The notes under the pieces were generated by a model. The model searched no databases. It was given only the letters and a program-made list of their open reading frames with translations, and had not been told where the DNA came from. A stretch of 64,000 nucleotides of DNA, taken from contig JAEUSY010000004.1 in NCBI GenBank assembly GCA_016788295.1, forward strand, positions 248,001 to 312,000, written 5' to 3'. This DNA is from Flavobacteriales bacterium (GTDB lineage: Bacteria; Bacteroidota; Bacteroidia; Flavobacteriales_F; PHOS-HE28). Shown here one piece after another: positions 60,541 to 64,000 of this stretch (position 1 is the stretch's first letter; each line of letters opens with the position of its first letter). The position numbers and the translations under genes are program-made.

Positions 60541-61845
60541 TCAGTGCTCGTCGTCCTCCTTGAAGAAGTCGCTGGCCACGTTCTTCACGGTATCGAAGAA
60601 GTTGCCGACGCGGCTCTTCTCGGAATGGGCACGTACAGGGTTCTTCACATTGATGGCGCGGTGGTCCTGCAGTTTGGGACGACGACGGTCCAGGTAATCG
60701 AAGCCTTTCATCACCAGTCCTACACCAGTGGCATGCAAAGGGCTTGTCACGTCCTCCACAGCGCTCTTGGCGATGTGCTCGTTGGGATAGCCGATGCGCG
60801 TGCTCATGCCGGTCATCAGTTCCACCAAGTGCTTCAGGTGCTTCAGTTGGGCACCGCCGCCGGTGAGCACGATACCCGCGATGAGCTGCTTCTCCATACC
60901 TGAGTTCTTGATCTCGAAGTACACATGCTCGAGGATCTCCTCCATGCGGCTCTGGATGATCTCAGCGAGCGTGCGCAGACTGATCTCCTTGGGATCTCGG
61001 CCACGCAGCCCTGGGATGCACACCACCTCGTTCTCCTTGTTCTCCGAAGCGAGGGCGCTACCGAACTTGGTCTTCAGCTGTTCAGCCTGGTCACGCATGA
61101 TGCCACAACCCTGGCGGATATCCTCGGTGACCACGTTGCCACCGAAGGGGATCACGGCCGTATGACGGATGATGTTGTCATAAAAGATGGCGATGTCCGT
61201 GGTACCACCGCCGATATCCACCAGCACCACACCGGCCTCCTTCTCCTCGGTGCTCAACACGGCATCGGCACTGGCGAGGGGTTCAAGGATGAGCTCGGTC
61301 ACGTTGAGGTTGGCGCGGTGCACGCATTTGTTGATGTTGCGCGCTGCAGTGACCTGGCCACTAATGATGTGGAAGTTGGCCTCCAAGCGGATGCCGCTCA
61401 TGCCGATCGGGTCACGTATGCCCTGCTCGTTGTCCACGATATACTCCTGGGGGAGCACATGGATGATCTCCTCACCGGGCGGCATCACCAGACGGTAGGT
61501 CTCATCGATCAGCTGGTCGATGTCGATCTGTGTGATCTCCTCCTCGAGGCTCTCGCGCATCTTCATGCCGCGGTGCTGCATGCTGCGGATGTGTTGTCCG
61601 GCAATGCCAACGTTCACGGTACCGATCTCAACGCCCGCGCTGTCCTCAGCCATCTTCACGGCCGTCATGATGCTCTCCACGGTCTTCTGGATGTTGGCCA
61701 CCACACCACGGCTCACACCATCGCTGCGGCTCTTCCCCATACCGAGGATCTCGATCTTTCCTTGTTCGTTCTTTCGCCCGACGATGCAGGCGATCTTCGT
61801 TGTGCCAATGTCGAGGCCGGCAACGATCTCATTGTGTTGGTCCAT
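60541..61845 (-). CDS. ftsA: Cell division protein FtsA
   Basis: A 434-residue actin-like protein that anchors FtsZ to the membrane. The ATPase starts EIVAGLDIGTTKIACIVGRK (phosphate 1); the SHS2 insertion includes VNVGIAGQHIRSMQHRG; phosphate 2 is VVLVDIGGGTTDIAIF; the adenosine motif is GIVLTGGGAQLKHLKHL. The C-terminal membrane-binding amphipathic helix is NFFDTVKNVASDFF. It lies between ftsQ and ftsZ as in most bacteria. Confidence 0.97.
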   Translation of the reverse strand: MDQHNEIVAGLDIGTTKIACIVGRKNEQGKIEILGMGKSRSDGVSRGVVANIQKTVESIMTAVKMAEDSAGVEIGTVNVGIAGQHIRSMQHRGMKMRESLEEEITQIDIDQLIDETYRLVMPPGEEIIHVLPQEYIVDNEQGIRDPIGMSGIRLEANFHIISGQVTAARNINKCVHRANLNVTELILEPLASADAVLSTEEKEAGVVLVDIGGGTTDIAIFYDNIIRHTAVIPFGGNVVTEDIRQGCGIMRDQAEQLKTKFGSALASENKENEVVCIPGLRGRDPKEISLRTLAEIIQSRMEEILEHVYFEIKNSGMEKQLIAGIVLTGGGAQLKHLKHLVELMTGMSTRIGYPNEHIAKSAVEDVTSPLHATGVGLVMKGFDYLDRRRPKLQDHRAINVKNPVRAHSEKSRVGNFFDTVKNVASDFFKEDDEH

Positions 61846-61859
61846 GGTCTATGTGGGGG

Positions 61860-62663
61860 TTAGGGCGTTGTGCGTTTGGTACAGACGATCTGGTCGGCGA
61901 AGCGCAGGTCGATGCGGTCGTAGCGGCGCCAGTCGGCAAGGGGTATCCCTTTCTCGTAGAATAGCTTGAGCTTGGCCAGTCGTTGCTCAAGCTGTGATCC
62001 ATTACCGATGAGCACGCGTTGACCACCGATACGAGGCACCAGCTGGAACTCACCATCAGCGGTCACCACCACTTGGTCGATCATGGCATTCCAGAAAGGA
62101 TCGGCCCCGATCTTCATGGCCAACCGGTGGATATCATCCGACATGCTTACGGCCATGATGCTGTCGCTTTCGAACACTGAGCGCACTCCATCACGCGCAC
62201 CGGCCTCATTCAGCGCACCTGTGACCACAAGCACACGGGCGGTGTAATTGGGACTAATGGGCATGGTCCATCCTTCCCTATCGATGTAGAAGCTACTGCC
62301 ATCGGCATTGAAGACCCGGACGACCGGCATGCGCTGATCGACCTTCACATGGAGCACACCATCCAAAGTCCGATACACTTCGGCATTGGCCACGCTCGGT
62401 ATGTTGCGAAGGCTGTTCTCGATACCCGGGACATCCACTTCGCCCATGGGAGCGCCCATCACGGCAACACCCATGTGCAATACTTCACGTCGCACAGCGG
62501 CCTCGTCGATGAAGTGCATGCCCTCGCCACCATCAACGCTGACCTGCAGGTCGGTGATGGGCGAACGGTCCGTGGCACGTTCCACAAAACCAAGCACCAA
62601 CACCACCACCAGCACACCCAGCGTGATGAGGAACGGCCTCACATATGGTCGCAGCTTCTTCAT
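61860..62663 (-). CDS. ftsQ: Cell division protein FtsQ/DivIB-like
   Basis: A 267-residue single-pass membrane protein: one helix at about residues 9-27 (PFLITLGVLVVVLVLGFVE), then a POTRA domain (ITDLQVSVDGGEGMHFIDEA, VRREVLHMGVAV, IENSLRNIPSVANAEVYRT) and a C-terminal beta region (VVRVFNADGSSFYIDREGWT). The position between murC and ftsA fixes the identity although FtsQ is poorly conserved in Bacteroidota. It is part of the FtsQBL complex that signals to septal synthesis. Its first 4 bases overlap the stop of murC (ATGA). Confidence 0.9.
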   Translation of the reverse strand: MKKLRPYVRPFLITLGVLVVVLVLGFVERATDRSPITDLQVSVDGGEGMHFIDEAAVRREVLHMGVAVMGAPMGEVDVPGIENSLRNIPSVANAEVYRTLDGVLHVKVDQRMPVVRVFNADGSSFYIDREGWTMPISPNYTARVLVVTGALNEAGARDGVRSVFESDSIMAVSMSDDIHRLAMKIGADPFWNAMIDQVVVTADGEFQLVPRIGGQRVLIGNGSQLEQRLAKLKLFYEKGIPLADWRRYDRIDLRFADQIVCTKRTTP

Positions 62664-64000
62664 GGCCGAACATGTTCGTTCAACAACCTTTCGATGGAAG
62701 GCACCAGGCGATCGATATCTCCGGCACCCATGGTGAGCAGCACTTCTGGTCGGCGCTCGCGAAGTACATCAAGCAGGCCGTCCTTCGATGACAGGACTTT
62801 GTTCTGCATGGGCACTTGTTCCAGCAGCCATTGTGATGTGATGCCCGGCATCGGCTCTTCGCGTGCCGGATAGATGTCAAGCAGTATCAACTCGTCCATC
62901 GTTGCCAGCACGCGCGCGAAGTCGCTGGCCAGATCGCGTGTGCGGCTGAACAAGTGCGGCTGGAAGATGCCTGTGATACGATTGCCGGGATGCAGCTCGC
63001 GTGCACTGCCGATGCATGCTTCGAGCTCCTTCGGATGGTGTGCGTAGTCATCAATGAAGACCACCTTCGGCCCCTGTACACGCACCTCGAACCGGCGGGA
63101 CACGCCTTTGAACGAAGCCAGTCCCGCACGAAGCGCTTCCGCAGTAACACCAAGGCGCAGGGCCATGGTCGCTGCGGCCAATGCGTTCTCCACATTATGG
63201 CGACCCGGCATTCCCAAGTGAAGATCGCGCAGGGTCTGTCCTTCGGAGATCAGATCGAAGACATATCGGCCGGCCTCCACACGGACGTTCTCTGCGCGCG
63301 GCGTACCCGCGTTATCCAAAGCATAGCCCACAGCGCCCGGATGTTCGCTGAAGTGCGAGGCCACGCGCTGGTGCACAAGCAACATGCCTTTGCTCAACGC
63401 AGCGAACTCAGTGTAGGCCGCGAACATGGCCTCTGGTGTACCGTAGATGTCCAGGTGATCGGGGTCCATCGCGGTGATGATGGACTCACTGGGATGCAGG
63501 CGTAGGAAACTGCGATCATACTCATCTGCCTCTACCACGTTCACCACGGCATCGTCGTTCAGCAGCACATTGGTACCGTAGTTCACCGCAATGCCACCGA
63601 GGAAAGCGTTGCACTTGACACCACCGGCAGTGAGCAGGTGTGCGAGCATGGTGCTCACGGTGGTCTTGCCATGCGTTCCGGCCACAGCGACCGTCGGACG
63701 GTCCTCAGTGACCATGCCGAGCACTTCAGCGCGCTTCAGGATACGGGCACCGCGCTCCTCCCAATACTTCAACAACGGACTGGTAACAGGCACTGCGGGA
63801 GTGCGAACCACCATCACCTCCTCGGGTGCGGCTTGGCTGAACTCAGCGGGAATGAGCGCAGTGCTCTCGCTGAACTGCACTTCGATGCCTTCGCTCTGCA
63901 GTTGGTTCGTAAGCTCGCTGGGCGTGCGGTCGTAACCGGCCACCTGCGCACCTCGGCGACGGAAGTAACGGGCAAGACCGCTCATACCGATGCCGCCGAT
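62660..64000 (-). CDS. murC: UDP-N-acetylmuramate-L-alanine ligase MurC (5' end beyond the window)
   Basis: The last 446 or so residues of MurC. The open frame runs to the window edge (IGGIGMSGLARYF is the beginning of the conserved region), so the first few residues and the start codon are outside. Seen are the N-terminal Rossmann motif GIGMSGLARYFRRRG, the ATP loop VAGTHGKTTVSTMLAHLL, EADEYDRSFLRLHPS, MPGRHNVENALAA, and the late motif DDYAHHPKEL. The enzyme adds L-alanine to UDP-MurNAc in the cytoplasmic stage of peptidoglycan synthesis. It overlaps ftsQ by 4 bases. Confidence 0.96.
   Translation of the reverse strand: MGGIGMSGLARYFRRRGAQVAGYDRTPSELTNQLQSEGIEVQFSESTALIPAEFSQAAPEEVMVVRTPAVPVTSPLLKYWEERGARILKRAEVLGMVTEDRPTVAVAGTHGKTTVSTMLAHLLTAGGVKCNAFLGGIAVNYGTNVLLNDDAVVNVVEADEYDRSFLRLHPSESIITAMDPDHLDIYGTPEAMFAAYTEFAALSKGMLLVHQRVASHFSEHPGAVGYALDNAGTPRAENVRVEAGRYVFDLISEGQTLRDLHLGMPGRHNVENALAAATMALRLGVTAEALRAGLASFKGVSRRFEVRVQGPKVVFIDDYAHHPKELEACIGSARELHPGNRITGIFQPHLFSRTRDLASDFARVLATMDELILLDIYPAREEPMPGITSQWLLEQVPMQNKVLSSKDGLLDVLRERRPEVLLTMGAGDIDRLVPSIERLLNEHVRP

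Overview
The window comes from a member of the Bacteroidota, most likely a flavobacterium-like lineage with unusually high GC content for that group. The evidence is a complete type IX secretion (T9SS) core gene set (porP/sprF-gldK-gldL-gldM-gldN), secreted proteins with T9SS C-terminal sorting domains, TonB-dependent receptors, HmuY-type proteins, an exosortase K/MSEP-CTERM pair, and promoters of the Bacteroidota type (TTTG/TTG, about 19 bp, TAnnTTTG). Codon use looks even across the window and I see no insertion sequence, prophage or CRISPR array. Family names below come from reading protein sequences by eye, not from database searches.

Layout. 1-3.5 kb: the 3' end of a T9SS cargo gene, a trans-sulfuration-type PLP enzyme and a Gly-Gly-Thr-Trp repeat surface protein. 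3.6-6 kb (minus): GTPases Der and Era and the initiator tRNA-fMet with its own promoter and terminator. 6-16.7 kb (minus): T9SS core operon porP/sprF-gldK-gldL-gldM-gldN, followed by a second, almost identical gldN, an ABC-F ATPase and a second gldM. 16.8-20.7 kb (minus): an arginase-fold protein with altered metal ligands, and topA. 21-23 kb: lipoprotein MsrB, a PepSY-like protein and a small beta-barrel protein. 23-29.8 kb (plus): miaB, a sigma-54 activator, lptE, a TPR protein, secG, groES and groEL. 30.1-34.8 kb (plus): a three-gene condensin-like operon of the MksF-MksE-MksB type, closed by a strong terminator and without the nuclease gene (mksG/jetD) found in Wadjet defence operons. 34.9-41.8 kb: a MuiA-like protein, a fatty-acid desaturase, exosortase K with its MSEP-CTERM partner, and an RRM/RGG RNA-binding protein. 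42-51.4 kb: three TonB-dependent receptors with two HmuY-like proteins, one a lipoprotein and one a T9SS cargo; this looks like a heme or iron acquisition locus. 51.6-56.2 kb (minus): a seven-repeat T9SS cargo and a GT39/ArnT-like glycosyltransferase. 56.3-58.3 kb (plus): a histidine kinase/response regulator pair. 58.4-64 kb (minus): YqeY-like protein and the division cluster murC-ftsQ-ftsA-ftsZ, with murC running off the window.

How the parts connect. Most of the window concerns the cell envelope. The T9SS core exports CTD-bearing proteins such as those encoded at both ends of the window; exosortase K is expected to process one membrane protein encoded next to it; LptE, SecG, MuiA, the TonB receptors and the division genes also serve the envelope. 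The most unusual items are the nuclease-less condensin operon, the gldN/gldM duplications, the exosortase K/MSEP-CTERM pair, and a palindrome-rich in-frame insertion inside miaB.
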